From Anthostomella pinea (Eukaryota; Ascomycota; Sordariomycetes; Xylariales; Xylariaceae), in contig CAUWAG010000020.1 of NCBI GenBank assembly GCA_963556695.1, forward strand, positions 6,262,001 to 6,326,000: DNA of 64,000 nucleotides. Reading direction: 5' to 3'. The position numbers were made by a program, and so were the translations under genes. The notes beneath the pieces are model-generated. The model did no database searches and was not told where the DNA came from. It saw nothing but the letters and a program-made list of their open reading frames with translations. Below, piece after piece: positions 32,701-45,776 of the stretch (its first letter is position 1; each line of letters starts with the position of its first letter).

Positions 32701-35700
32701 TGGGGCGCCTATTGACATGGCAGCTGTCAACGGCGGATATGCAACTCAGCGAACCATTGTCGACCTTCCCAACTACCAATGGAACCACGGGGCGCGGTAC
32801 TGGCACGAGAACGCGACGAGCGTCGAGTGGCGCAACAAGCGTTACATCACGCACGATCTGCTCGGCAGCAAGATCCCAGGCACATCCTGGAAGGCGCCGA
32901 CGTGGCGTAAGAAGCTGAGCCTGGCTGACGTACCGTGGCTCAAGGACCATCAGATGGGGTCCGATGTGTTGGTGCCCGGCATGGCCTTTGCCGCCATGGC
33001 ACTCGAGGCCATGTACCAGAAGCACTGCTCCCTACACCCCGAGGAGGCCAAGGGCATCGAGAGCCCCTCTGACCTCGCCTACCGCTTTCGCAACGTGAAA
33101 TTCGACCGCGCTGTCGTTGTGGAGGAAGGAAAGCCTACAACCCTGCTGTTGACCCTGGCGAACGTCCCCGGTGGCGACGAGTGGCACGAGTTCCGAGTGC
33201 GCACCACCGCGGGAGAGAACCAAGACCTCATTTACGAGCACTGCAAAGGCCTTGTCAGGGTCCAAGAACCTCTAGGCGAAGAACACGCCCTACAAGGCGA
33301 CGACCTCGCACCACTGCGTGACCCGCAGTCTGCAGAGCCATGGTACAAACTGCAGCGCGAGATGGGAAGCCATTTCGGCCCATCCTTCCGCAAGATCAAG
33401 CAGTGGGAGACAGTCAGCGGCCAACGGACTTGCCGTGCCTCACTCTCCCTAGAGCCTCCATCGTCAGCATGGGACCCTCAGTCTTCGTATCCGATTCACC
33501 CGGCCGTTCTCGACGTCTGTCAACAGACAGCGACGGCCGCGTTCCTGGCTGGCGAGCGCAGCACACTGAAAGATGTCATCATCCTGTCAGAGATCGACGA
33601 CATGGTGGTCAACCGCGTGCCACGTCAGCTGAAAGACGGTCTGTCCGTTGCCGAAGCCGTGTGGACAGGCCGCGGTCGAGAGGAGCTTGTGCAGAGTTGG
33701 TCGACCAACGTGGCCGTCCATGATCCGGATAGCGGTGCGTTATACGTGCGCTTCCGCGGGCTCAACTACGTACGGCTGGACGTTGAGGAGAAACCAGACC
33801 TCCATGTGTTTGATGCCGTCAGGTGGAAGCCCGACATAACGCACATGTCGCAAGATCAGTTGCTCTACCTGGAGCCGACGGCCGGCAGCCGGCTGGACGA
33901 GGTCATAGACCTTGTTGCGCACAAGACGCCGCGCTTGAGTGTCCTGGAAATCAGCCTTGATGACGGGGAATTAGTAGACCAGAGCAGTCTTTGGCTTCAG
34001 GGCGGTAGCTCCGCGTCGCAGTCGGCCCGTGCCGCCTTCGCTCACTACACCTTTGCCGTGCCAGATGCGCAGATCCTGGTGGACGTGGAGTCGGCAAATT
34101 CAGGAAGGGGTGGCAACATCGAGCTCCATCTGCTGGCCCCGAATCAAGACGACCTGGGTCTCCCTTCGTCGGGGCTGACGTACGACCTAGCCATCGTCAA
34201 GGCCCCCACCGATGCCAGTGCGCAACTCGACAGTGTGCTCGGGAAACTGAAGAGGCTCTTGAAGCCGGACGCCTTCATACTTGTGGTCACCTCAACTGCG
34301 GATGTAGCGTATTCCAGCCCTTCCAGCGACGCCATGAGCGTGCCCGGGAGCGAGATGGCCAGCGAAAACAATAACCCCGTCACCCCAGACAGCGGCAGCG
34401 AGACACCAGCCAAATCCGCCAGCTCGTCCACGACGACGTTGGACTTCAAGCAATTCCCCCATGACGCCATGTCCCAGCGCTTGTCAAACGACGTATGGGG
34501 ACCAGACAGTGTCATGCAGGTCCTCGGTACGTCTTTCCGCGCCTATCTGTGCAGCAACAGTGGCGGTGATGGCGACACGAGCCTGACGACAGGGGAAGTC
34601 CTCGTGGTGCGCTTCAATGATGCGACACCCCCCCTTTCCCCCACAATACGCCGCGCGATCGAGGCGTCGGGCTACACCGTAAGCGACAAGTCCGTTGAGG
34701 AACTTGGATTAGAAAGCGCCGAATCATCATCATCATCATCCTTATCTCCCATGTCGGCGCTGCTGGTCATGGACGAACTCGTTGCGCCCGTCTTAACAGA
34801 CATCTCGCAGAGCAACTGGGAGAAACTGAAGAAGCTGGTCAGCTCGGGCAAGCCTATTCTCTGGGTTACCAAGGGCGCCCAGACAGACCGCGTCAACAAT
34901 CCCGAGAACGCCATGGTACAAGGGCTGTTCCGCGTGGCCAGGCGTGAGGACCCGGGCGTTCGCCTGACCACGCTCGATGTCCAGAACCCCTCGAGCCCAG
35001 CAGCCCACTGGGCTATCGAGCGTGTGCTCCGCACGGTACTTCTAGCCGAGGGCGCCGTCGCCGACCATGAATACGCTGAGCGTGATGGCATGTTGCTCGT
35101 GCCGCGCATTGTCGTCGACGAGAGCCTCAACAGGTTCAAGGCGGCCGACATGGGCGCCGGCTTCGAACCCGTGGTCAAGGACTTCCACTCCAACGCAGCC
35201 CAGATTCGCTTTCAGGCGGACAAGAAGGGCTCGCTGGAGAGCCTGGCGTGGTGCGAAACGGCTGCCGGCGATGTCCCGATTGCACCAGGCAAACTCGACA
35301 TCAAGGTCATGGCCATGGGTGTCAACTTCAAGGATGTCGCCACGACTATGGGCATCGTGCCCGAGAACGAGCACATGATTGGGTGCGAGTGCTCCGGATA
35401 CATAAGACGTGTCGGCCCTGGCGTCACCGGCTTCAAGGTCGGCGATCGCGTCGTGGCGCAGACCAACGGAACCTATGTGAACCATCTGCAAGTCGTCTCT
35501 GACCGCGTGCATGTGATTCCGGACTCGATGGGCTTTGAGGACGCTGCTACCATCCCTCTGGTGTATCTGACGGCGATTTATTCTCTGTATCATCTCGGAA
35601 ACCTACAAGAAGGCCAGGTGAGTATCATGATGCTTCCAAACGGCAACGGACTGCTCGCTACTACGATGAACCGGGTGCGCTGACTGTCTCTTCTCTCTTC

Positions 35701-37667
35701 TAAACAGTCGGTTCTCATTCACTCGGCCGCCGGTGGCGTCGGTATGGCGGCCATCCAACTGGCCCAGTACAAGAAGTGTGATGTGAGTATCACTTCCCGC
35801 GGCTCGCATGTCACGTCACGTTCCTGCTTTCCCCGGCAGGGAGACTGGAGTGAGGCAATAATTGCATGCTCACATACCATCAGGTCTTCGTTACCGTTAG
35901 CACCGACGATAAACGCGCGTTGCTTGCATCCCAGTTCAACATCCCCGCCAACCGCATGTTCTCGTCGCGCAACACCAAATTTGCCGAGCAAATACGGCGC
36001 GAAACACGCGGCCGTGGCGTCGATGTCATCCTCAACTCCCTGATTGGCGAGCTGCTAGATGAATCTTGGCGGCTAACGGCCGACGGCGGCGTCATGGTCG
36101 AAATTGGAAAGCGTGATATTGTCGATCGTAACACGCTGGCGATGGAGCCTTTCGACAGGAACTGCTCGTTCCGTGCCGTGGATTTGTCCTACGTCAAGCA
36201 GATCAGCGACAGTCTGACTGGAAAGTGAGTCTGACTCTGAGTCTCTCAAACTCGCATACACCCAGAGCAAAGCAACTCAGCTGACCATCATCTAGGCTAC
36301 TAAGAGAGGTTTTCGACCTGGTGAGGGGCGGCCACGTTGGGCCTATCCATCCCGTCACCACATTCCCACTGGACGAGGCGGTCGCTGCTCTGTCCTACAT
36401 ACGGCGCGGCCAGCACATGGGTAAGATCGTGATATCCTGCAACGACCAAGAGGCACAGCTACCCATTCGGCCGGTGATGCCCAAGTTGGAGCTGAAGCCC
36501 GATGTTGCCTATCTGATCGTGGGAGGCCTCAAGGGTCTTTGCGGCAGTCTTGCTGTCCACATGGCCCGCCACGGTGCCCGGCATATCATCGCCATGAGCA
36601 GGAGTGGGATTAGCGACGAGGCATCTGCTCGCGTTGTCCGGAACTGCGCCTCGTACGGCTGCCACATCAGCGAGGCAAAGGGTGATGTCAGTGAGGCGAA
36701 ATTTGTTCTTTCCGTGTTCCAGTCGTCGCGCTCTGGCATGAGGATCGCTGGTGTGATACAAGCTGCCATGGTCCTGAGGGACAGGCCTTACGAGATGATG
36801 ACACACGAGGACTTCCACACGGCCACCAAGGCGAAGCTTGCAGGTACCTGGAACCTGCATATGGCTGCGCAACAGGACCAGCAATCACCGCTGGACTTCT
36901 TCACCATGCTATCGAGTATCTCGAGCGTCGTTGGCAACAAGGGCCAAACCAATTACGCAGCGGCCAACTCTTTTATGGACGCCTTTTCCTTCTACCGTCA
37001 GGGCCAGGGACTGCGGGCGCATACGGTCGACCTTGGTCTGATCGAGGATGTCGGGTACGTCGCTGAAGTGGGCGGAGCGGCTCTGGAGGCTCGCTTTGAC
37101 AAGCGTGAATGGACGCCCATCAACGAAGGCATGCTTCGCCGCATCCTCAGCTACTCGATCATGCAGCAGGTCCACAGTCCTGGGTCTCTGAGCGCCGCGA
37201 GCGCCGCCCAAACGGTGACGGGCATTGCCTACCCACTCCCCCTGGACCAGTCCGACCTGGCAGACAACCGCCGGTTCGGGTACCTGTTCACTACCGCCAC
37301 GAGCAACGCAGAAGGGGGCGGTGGCAACGAGGTAGCCGACCAGACCGCTCAGGCGATTCGTGCTTTCCGTATCATGCGCGAGGCTGGAGGCGCTGATGTG
37401 GCCGCGCTGGCCAAGGCAACAGTTCCGCTGCTACAGGGGCAGATCACGAAGCTCCTGCGCCTCGAGACGGAGATGGAACCAGGCAAACCGCCGATGGCGT
37501 ACGGTCTTGACTCGCTCTCTGCGGTCGAGTTGCGCAGCTGGGTGCGGCAGAAGCTGGGCGGCGAGTTGAGCACTCTCGACATTACAAACGCCAGTTCCCT
37601 GATTGCCCTGTGTGAGAAGTTGGCAGCTAAGCTCCCCAAGTTGGAAGCAGTGGCAGCTGAAGCGTAA
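29733..37667 (+). CDS. Highly reducing polyketide synthase 1 (KS-AT-DH-MT0-ER-KR-ACP)
   Basis: Seven exons: 29733-30323, 30456-30942, 31024-31140, 31203-35617, 35708-35782, 35884-36224, 36296-37667; 2465 residues. The domains run in order. KS has DTACSGS with Cys182, ECHGTGT and [12 protein letters not shown] has GHSSGE, Ser657. DH has [10 protein letters not shown], His981, with the second acid in [10 protein letters not shown]. The methyltransferase region reads [10 protein letters not shown] where active enzymes have LEIGxGxGG, so it is judged inactive. ER has SAAGGVG at 1876-1882, KR has VGGLKG near 2084 with the Ser-Tyr-Asn triad visible in LSSISS/NYAAANS, and ACP has GLDSL, Ser2415. No thioesterase or reductase follows, so release needs another enzyme, plausibly the hydrolase. 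A poly-Ser/Asn low-complexity stretch lies before the ER. Inferred product: an unmethylated, reducible chain. Confidence 0.93.
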
Positions 37668-39143
37668 TCACCAGGCGTCACGCGTGGTAGAACGTTTGAT
37701 ACAGGCGGTCGTGCGAGATCATGCCGGTTGATTTTTCTGTTACTCTTGGTGTACCGATTTCACCGGCAGTGCAATGTAAGGGCCCAAGGCCGATCACCTC
37801 TATGTTCCCAATTTTGAAGTCATTTTACATAGTGTTGGTCTCGAAGAGTATCTATTATATGCAAGTTTTGGCAAGGATCTAAGCAGGCATTGTGGTATCA
37901 GTTGACCGTGTGCTCTGAACTGTAACATCATCATGACGATGCGGCGTGGAGTAGATAGTATTATAGTAGATAGGCCCATCTTGCCTCTCGCTTCTCATGT
38001 CTACACTGACACTACTTCCCCGCAAGGCCTGCAATATGATCTTTGGCGGACCTTTCGATCATACTGGGGGCGAACGCGAATGTCCCGCGGGTCCCCAGCT
38101 CTACTCGGCGGTGGCGACACTGCATCGCGTTTGCTTTTCAAGCTATTTCCACCTGTTCATAAGCCCGTAGCAATAGAGACTTGAGCGCGAAATCCGATCG
38201 TTGTATGAAGATCATGGAATTCGGAATGAGCACCCTCCTGAGTCCTGGTACGAGCGGCGACCACGTTGTCGACGCTTACGGTGGGAAGTTGGAACTTGGC
38301 GTCTAGCACCAAGTCGGCCGTATAGCTAACACCTTGCTTGACCATGGTCGCTCTCGCTTAGGTGACCCCCTGCTCAAGCATTGGGTGGGTGACCCCTCTG
38401 AAGTTTCATGATAACATGCGTGGCGGCCCACCACCTCAGACCTGGTCGACGACTCGGCAAATGGTTCTGAGCCTGTCGCCGCAGCCAAAGCAGGTAATGT
38501 GCATCTCATGGGCTAGGATTGAATCTCAGATGCAGCAAAATGATGCCTGATTATCCTGTAGGGGGTAATCCGCCTGCAACGTAATCGTGTATTGCTGCAT
38601 GCCCGGTAATCAGTTCACCTGCAACCATTATTCCTGCAACCTTTACTCCTGCAACCTTTACTCCTGCAACCTTTACTCCTGCAACCTTTACTCCTGCAAC
38701 CTTTACTCCTGCAACCTTTACTCCTGCATCGTAATCAACCGCATGTTACAGCGCACCCTAAGAAGGAACTAATCACTTGCTTGGCTTGTGAACGTGACTT
38801 ATCGCTGCAGAACTACCGATGCAGACGCTCATAAGCAGCAGGGAGTTTCTTGGTGCTGGGAGACTAGTCCCGATGTCGCTTGCCATGGCGTAGCATGGTT
38901 GTCAAGAGGACAGATCCTTGGTCAAGTCGCTTACCACGACTCCATCGAAGCATGCAGTTCACCAAAGTACCCGCTGCATGAACTATTCAATATTTAGTAG
39001 CTTGACCCTGCAGACAGCTACCAGTGGTATTACTTTATCCCACCGCCACCTCCAAGTCTGGAGGTACTTTTCTCTCACAAGCTACTTGCTTCGACCGACT
39101 GCCTCGGTCTACCGCCTGTTCGCAGCTCGATCACGCTCTCGCA
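37668..39143. other. Intergenic between PKS 1 and P450
   Basis: No gene is supported. It contains a 15-bp minisatellite (38618-38737) and GCATGCAG-type motifs at 38595-38602 (reverse) and 38950-38957, about 190 bp before the P450 start. Confidence 0.55.
38618..38737. repeat. Minisatellite, 15-bp unit (cctgcaacctttact)
   Basis: Six perfect tandem copies (38633-38722) with a diverged copy on each side. It produces a Cys-rich pentapeptide frame with no ATG, not a gene. Confidence 0.95.
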
Positions 39144-40997
39144 ATGGACAGACTAGAAGCTGTGCCTCTGGGCCCGCGGACTATGGTCCCTGCTGCACTC
39201 GGGCTCCTCTTCACCTACCTTGCTGTATCAACCTTTCTTACATGGTACCGCCTACGGAAGTTCAAAGGCCCGCTGTCCGCTGCCCTTTCTTACTTCTGGC
39301 TTGCCAATGCAAACTATTCAGGCAGGGCCCTAGACTATTATATGGGCGCTCGTGAGAAGTATGGGAAGACGCCCCTATTGCGGGTCGGGCCCGACACGCT
39401 CATGACGGACGACCCAGACGTGGTCAGGCAGATGAACACAGCAAGAAACGGCTACGACCGATCTCAATGGTACGATAGCTTCCGCCTGGACCCCTACGTC
39501 CACAACATGTTCAGCACCCGCGACCTGAGCTACCACGACGACATCAAGGCCCGTACCTCGGCTGGGTATTCCGGCAGGGAGGTCCCAAATCTGGAAGGGG
39601 ATGTCAACGAGCAAGTCAACAGAATCAAGAACCTGATCCGTGAAAAGCATCTGTCCTCTCCAGGAGGCACAAAGCCCACCGACTTCACCTTGCTCGCCCA
39701 GCTTTTCACCCTCGACTCGTTGTCGACGATAGCCTACGGTGAACCATTCGGCTTCATCGCTGCCAATGAGGACTTGAATGGATTCGTGCGGAAAGCGAGG
39801 GCAACCTTCCCCTTCGTCACGTTGTGCAGCATGGTGCCTCTGATGAATAGGTTCTTCTTCTCCACCTTCTGGCTATCGATTGCGGGCCCGAGTAAAACGG
39901 ATGGGTACGGGTTTGGCATGCTGATGGCGTGAGTGTTTGCAGCCAGTGGAACATCTGCCGTCGCAGCGGTTGTCAGTTGCGCCCATGAGTGCTAACACCC
40001 TTGTCCTCCTATAGTACCGCTGCGAAGGTGGTAGCACCACGATTCACTGACGCGAAAACTCCGAACCCCAAGGAGGACAAGCAGGACATGCTGGTAAGCT
40101 CCTGAGATCTCTGGACTCTGGTGCTGCTATTTTTGCGTGTTTTCATGAGCATCGGGCTGATTAAATACCGCCGCAGGGGGCTTTTGTTCGACACGGCCTG
40201 GACAAACGTCAATGCGAAGCCGAGGCCCTCCTCCAGATATTGGCCGGATCCGATAGCACGGGCAATGCAATCCGCTCTTTGATGCTCACACTAGTCTCAT
40301 CGCCCCAAGTCTACACTCGATTGCAGAAGGAAATCGATGAGGCGAGTGCCAAAGATGCTATTTCGTCTCCCATCACCCTGGCCGAGGCGAGGTCTCTCCC
40401 CTATCTGCAGGTATGTAAAAACCCATATCAGTCTAAGCCGCTGCCTGTAGTTTCCTTCTGACTCTGCCGCAGGCCGTCATCTACGAGAGCCTCCGGTACC
40501 ATCCTCCTCTAATCGGTGTGAACACGAAGGTTGTCCCAAAAGGTGGTGACACGCTCGCTGGACAATTTGTTCCGGGCGGGACAAACATCGCCGTCAATCC
40601 GTGGGCCTTGATGCGACACGTCCCGACGTTTGGCGAAGACGTGGACGTCTTCCGCCCCGATCGCTGGCTTGACGCATCGCCGGACCGGTACTTGAACATG
40701 CAGCGCAATGCGGAGCTCGTGTTTGGTCATGGGCGTTTCATGTGCGCCGGCAAGAACGTGGCCTTCATGGAGCTGAACAAGATGGCTGTCGAGGTTCGTT
40801 GGTTTTCTCTGGAGCCCTCTTTTACTATCTATCCGATGTTGACCTTGCTCTGAGGACTCATAACACTAACGGCGAGGCAGCTGTTACGAGACTTTGACTT
40901 CCAGTTGATCAACTTGTTGAAGCCCTGCGAAGAAGTGCTGTATACGCATTTCTTGATGGAGAATCTCTGGCTACGTGTGACCGCTAGAACTCGATAA
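39144..40997 (+). CDS. Cytochrome P450 monooxygenase (cluster P450 A)
   Basis: Five exons: 39144-39928, 40015-40093, 40177-40410, 40473-40793, 40881-40997; introns 62-87 nt; 511 residues. An N-terminal membrane anchor (AALGLLFTYLAVSTFL, residues 16-31) points to the ER membrane. Family motifs: FKGP hinge, I-helix AGSDSTGNAIR, ExxR as ESLRYHP, PERF-like FRPDRW, and the heme loop FGHGRFMCAGK with Cys457. The normal Thr of the I-helix AGxDT is Ser-Thr (GSDST), within the family range. It follows PKS 1 on the same strand. Inferred role: hydroxylation or further oxidation of the polyketide. Confidence 0.92.
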
Positions 40998-43900
40998 TCC
41001 GAGGCTAGGTGCCGGGGCGAGCGGCTCGTATATTGTCATCACTGGAATTGACGCAACGAAGGCTAGCCTAAGACAATGGAGGGGAAAGGGCGGAAACACT
41101 TGAGAGCTGAGAGAGGTGCAGATTGTGATGCGAGTGCTTTGTGATTCAATGTAAAGGATGCCTAGACATTCTAGCTGACTATGTATGCTCTGCACTCATT
41201 CTAGACAAAGATCATAGTAAGTATACAGGCTACCTAGGTAACGAGAGTTCAATCTTCAAAGCGGACGGAAGAAAAAGGCATGTACATTATTGCCTGCTTA
41301 AACGATAAGAAGGTTCGGCATAATTGAGTTCATCCAAGCTGTATGCAAGCAACGGTGAATTTCGGCTCTACCCTCGCAAAGGCCTGTTGGCAAAAGCTTT
41401 AGCACGAAATAGGAGCAGCTTGTCTTGGGTAACTGTATCATCATCTTGGTACTGCTTGCGCCGGAAGAATTCCTGGTACTCTAGCTGCTTTGGCTTATAT
41501 GCCGATGTGGTATTTGCTGGACGAGACGGGGTAGGTAATCTCAGCAAGGATATTCTGCAAGTGAGGCTCGGCCCGGTTGGCGGCGTCAACGGCAAGGCGC
41601 GCCAGGCGCTGGGAGCCCTTCGTCGATGCCATCGTCCTTGCCTTGTGGCTCGTCACATCTGTAGCCCAAGGAAAAGGGATGAAGGAAGGAGGGGACTTTA
41701 GGGGAGAAAGGACGCACGTACAAAGAGGCAGCTCGATGCCTTCGACAAGGTACGGGCGCCGAAAAGATTGCATTGGGCCGAGGGGAAGACGCACCTGAAT
41801 GTGGTGTCAAGGAAGGATTCTGTCGTCTTACTAGACCTCGCTGACAAGATCTTCCGTGCAGCTTTGCAAGGAGAGGTGGCCCGGTGACAGGGATATATCC
41901 CAACAAGGAGGTTTGGTGGAACAATGCACCAGAAGTGATCACATCAGTCCATACAGGTTTTCCGATCTCATGTTGGAACCATACTGGCAAATTCCAAGCG
42001 AAGTCACACGTACCTGTTGCACCAGAAGTACCCAAGTACCCGATCGAGGATGGTGGGAAAACCGGTGAAGAGCCAGAAAGCGTCCAAAAGAACATACGTC
42101 CATGTCGACTTGCGTGTGCTGGTTGCATGGATACCGTTTCGTCACAACCAACACTCTGCTTCGGATACGACGTGGCTGATCTGTTCGTCAGTAGGCGGTA
42201 TGCTGCTAGGAGTCCCCCATGTACTGAACCGAGATGATCATCTGCAGCACGATGACACTCTTCGATGGGGATAAATCCCCCCGACCGCACCGACACGGCA
42301 CATCACTCGGCATTGTGCTGTTGGTGCAGGGTGGTCATCAGAAGGGTTTCAATGTGATCAAAATGGGAATCAATAGTACCAGGCCCGGTCATTCAGCTGT
42401 GACGGAACACTGGTGCACTCGACCAAGCCTGGCCTCCCGTGATACCCTCTGATGGACCTTCTGGTGGTAGCTAGGTTGCACGCAGAGAAACTTGGATCAT
42501 ACATCAATACCACACTGTCGCCCAAACAGTTGTATCGCGGAGACAGTGTTAAAACCACCCCTTCTTCGTACAAATTGCAATCTAGTACAGGTTGGTCGAC
42601 CTCGGGGCTACCCCCAATCTTTTGCAGCACGCGGTAGGCTCTCTCATTTACATGCTCCCCTCCAGGGAATGAATGCCGACGCTGTACTGATGGCCATTCG
42701 GACGTCATAAACGCGAGCTGTGCCACACCGTCTATGACTTGGTCTGACATCGGAGAAGTAGAAATCTGCGTGTTGGTAAGGCTCGCAGGCCTCGGTAGCA
42801 TCCGTACATGCCCGGAGCCTCAATCACATACGCTCATCCACTCACATGCTTTTTGACGTAACATTATCATTCTGCAGACGATCCGTACCAGAGGAGCCCG
42901 CCCGGGATCACATGAATCCGACCAATCAGGTTTGCAGTACCTGCAGGTGATGATCACAGGCATCCATCCGTGGCATGCAGCAGGTCGTTGGACGGCTTGG
43001 AGACAATCGTTGTTGGTAGAGGGTAGTAATGAGCACGGGTGCATTCACGCTACCCGGCCCGACCGAACGAGGATGTTGGTCCGTTCCGCTACTTGGCTGT
43101 TGCCGGCGGTTACATCGAACTAATGCCACTGTAGAACAAGGCATGCACAAACTTGTCAGAACTGTGGCGCAGTGCATCGGCTACTCGGAAGCCCGGCCGT
43201 CATGCTTAGAAGTAGATTCACAGTGTCACGTTGGTGCAGATGTCTGGACATGACACCCGATTTGATTGGGTAGACCAGGTGTCTAGGCATATGTGACCGC
43301 ATCCTGACCCAACATGTGCAATATGTGAATGCATTTTGATCACACGAGGTCTAATCATTCTGATGTTAAAATCGCCATCCTCGCATGTTCCGTGGACCGT
43401 GGTGCTTCTACTCTAAGGTACAGTATTTGATCAGGATTCAGGATGCAAGAGCTTGAGCGCTCCAAAAAGACCTAGAAGTAACGATGGTTCACCTCAAAGG
43501 CGTAACTGCCGCTGGTTTCGGTCGCTTTTCACAGACGTACCGCGGTCCGCGGCGAATGAGAGCCACAGCTGCGACGCATGTGAAGAACGGCCTTAGGCTT
43601 GTCAGATCATAGATCCAACCGCAACACCACAAGTAAGCATACGGAGGGCCGGACGCCTTATCGCCTAGGGAACTGGAAGGGGAAGGTATTACCAGACCTG
43701 GCGAACTGCGTGGCGGCGGCGCGGGTTATCAGTCGGCAACCTCGCGCGCCGTTCAAAAGCGTGATGATATGATAAACGGGCAGCCTGAACTGGTTGCGGA
43801 ACACGGACCGTAAAGTAGCGGATTCTTATCCTTCCGATTTGTACCTATACCTCTACCGGGGATGAGCTCCCGGCCGCTGACGGCCATGCAAGGACCCTTT

Positions 43901-44151
43901 TTCAAACATGGTGTGATGCGACTCTTCTCTTCTCTATGCATGTCAGCATGGTCTTATCTCATACGGCTCCTACATGGGTGAACCAACAATGCAGGGTAAT
44001 GTGCAATAGCCTGTAGGGTGTGGGCGTAGGAAACAGGGAGCCTCGATCGCAATCACAGACGTGATATTAATAGTGCCACCAACTTGCTGTCTTGTTGGAA
44101 TCAGCCCCAATGCTGGCAGATCCTTCTCGCACATTATACAGCAGCTGGAAA
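40998..44151. other. 3.2 kb gene-poor gap inside the cluster
   Basis: Apart from the small broken frame at 41368-41632 no gene is supported. A 143-residue ATG frame at 42370-42801 (minus) has no recognisable domain. One GCATGCAG motif is at 42973-42980. Confidence 0.5.
41368..41632 (-). pseudogene. Small unrecognised gene with a frame break
   Basis: An ATG frame at 41632 (MASTKGSQRLARLAVDAANR) runs to 41495; a second frame continues with YKPKQLEYQEFFRRKQY to 41368. The two halves look like one small basic protein of about 90 residues separated by a one-base shift near 41520. The head resembles an amphipathic mitochondrial presequence. Family not recognised; it may be an unrelated housekeeping relic within the cluster. 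Confidence 0.3.
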
Positions 44152-45145
44152 ATGGAATCAAGCCAAGATGAGAATCTGGAGCGAAGAAGGGAGCAAAATC
44201 GCCTTGCTCAACGGCGTTTTCGAGGTATGTTCTCCGGCGACCCCCAGCAGCCCCAGACGCCCTGGCCCCTTTCGGCTCCTTTTCCAGTTCTGCCGCTCCT
44301 TCAACCGAAAGTCAGCTGGGTGTGGTGCCAATGCCAAATGGTCCATCTGACATGAGAAAGAAAGGTACAGTGGTCGAAGCAAGGCTGCTGCCTTCCAGCC
44401 TCTGAGCTTCAGACCCTTGGAAACGCTAGCCCTAGATGAAATGGCGGCCTCTGATAGCCAGCCCTTGGAGCTATTCGGAAGCACCGAGATGAACGACTTT
44501 GTTATCGACACGGCCTTGTTCCCGGCCGTCGATCGCATCAGTCAGGATTATACACACAACAATCTCCCGCCTGGGTCACCCCAGCTGCTCGCGGCGCCAC
44601 CATTACAGTCACGCGGTCACCTGAACGGAGCTGGCGCTGAGCTTACCACCACTACGGGCCCATCATGCGACGCGACCCCGGCCAGTGGCAGCTCGCGTGG
44701 CGAGTCGTCCCCAGTGTCGGGATGGCTGGGCCCCTTACACATAGCGGCGCATAAGGGGCATGACAAGATTTTGAAGCTGCTGATCCAACACAATCCAGAC
44801 TGCAATGAGAAGGACGGCAGTAACTTGACACCGTTGATACATGCTGTGATAGGGGGCTACGAGGATGTGGTTAACACTCTGCTACAACACGCCGCACGTG
44901 TTTCTGAGATAGATCTGCAAGGCCGCTCATCTTTACACTGGGCCGTTGTGCACCGGCGGGACTCGATATTGCGGCTGCTGCTGGAGAACTGCCATGGCCT
45001 CGGCGCAGCGGTGAATGCCTACGATAATCATGGCAAAACGCCACTGCACATGGCTATCGACACGGGGTTCGAGGAAGGCGTGCAGATCCTTCTACGATAT
45101 GGCGCCGATGTATGTAAAAAGACACGGAACTTCAAACATCAATAA
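44152..45145 (+). CDS. bANK-type regulator: bZIP basic region plus ankyrin repeats
   Basis: Proposed exons are 44152-44224 and 44361-45145 (285 residues). Residues 11-24 (RRREQNRLAQRRFR) are a bZIP basic region with the NxxAQxxFR signature that contacts DNA. The intron falls right after it, and no leucine zipper follows. The C-terminal half (from about 149) has ankyrin repeats: PLHIAAHKGHDKILKLLI, TPLIHAVIGGYEDVVNTLL, SSLHWAVVHRRDSILRLLL, TPLHMAIDTGFEEGVQILL. This basic-plus-ankyrin layout without zipper is that of TOXE, the pathway regulator of the HC-toxin cluster. By analogy it probably activates this cluster. The 3' end is uncertain: a GTATGT after GADV could be a further splice site. Confidence 0.75.
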
Positions 45146-45776
45146 CAACATACCCTGCTTGAGACGTGAACCTGAACACTCGAGGTTTATCAGCAGCTGT
45201 TAGCTTAAATGAAGTCTATCTCTCTCGGCCTCTCAGGGCAGCGTACCCAACAACGTATAAAGGAGAAGTTCTATTTTTACCACACGGCACGAAGTATCTA
45301 CTCAGATTGTTGGCATGTGGCTTGCCGGTGAACCGACGATTGTCACCTTTTGTCTTACTCGAACTCATATACAGGGGCTATGCTTCGATCTAACAACTTT
45401 CAGCTCTTCCCACGCCTATCCTCCCTGTCTTAACTCCCTCCCTTAAGGCAGACAGGCCTCGTGGGTCGCTTCGACAAGACCAGGATGGAATCCTGTGAGG
45501 TCTGGGCTTACCGGCGGCGTGGTATTTCCCGTAAGTTACAGGAAGAGGCGTTGCTAGATACCCTGCCGTCTCACTCCGTGATTCCGTGAAGGAGTTGGAA
45601 GTTCAAATGAGGCTTGGAAAAGTGCAATAGAGTGAGAGAAGGAGCTGTATAAGTAACTCGTTGTATCATCGTAGAAATCGTCCACGAAATCAAACATAGT
45701 ATCTCACCATTCATTCATTCATTCCTTCATTTTACTCGAGAAACATCCGCCCTGTCACCGCCAAGACTACGCGACG
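45146..45776 (+). promoter_or_regulatory. Upstream region of the FAD oxidase gene
   Basis: No gene. A short attcattcattc repeat lies at about 45710-45726, close to the start codon. No clear binding site. Confidence 0.35.

Noticed and set aside
38587..38772. Cys-rich pentapeptide-repeat protein (NLYSC units)
   Set aside because: It is the translation of the 15-bp minisatellite and has no ATG.
42370..42801. 143-aa ATG frame in the cluster gap
   Set aside because: No domain, membrane or signal features, and comparable frames occur on the other strand; likely chance.
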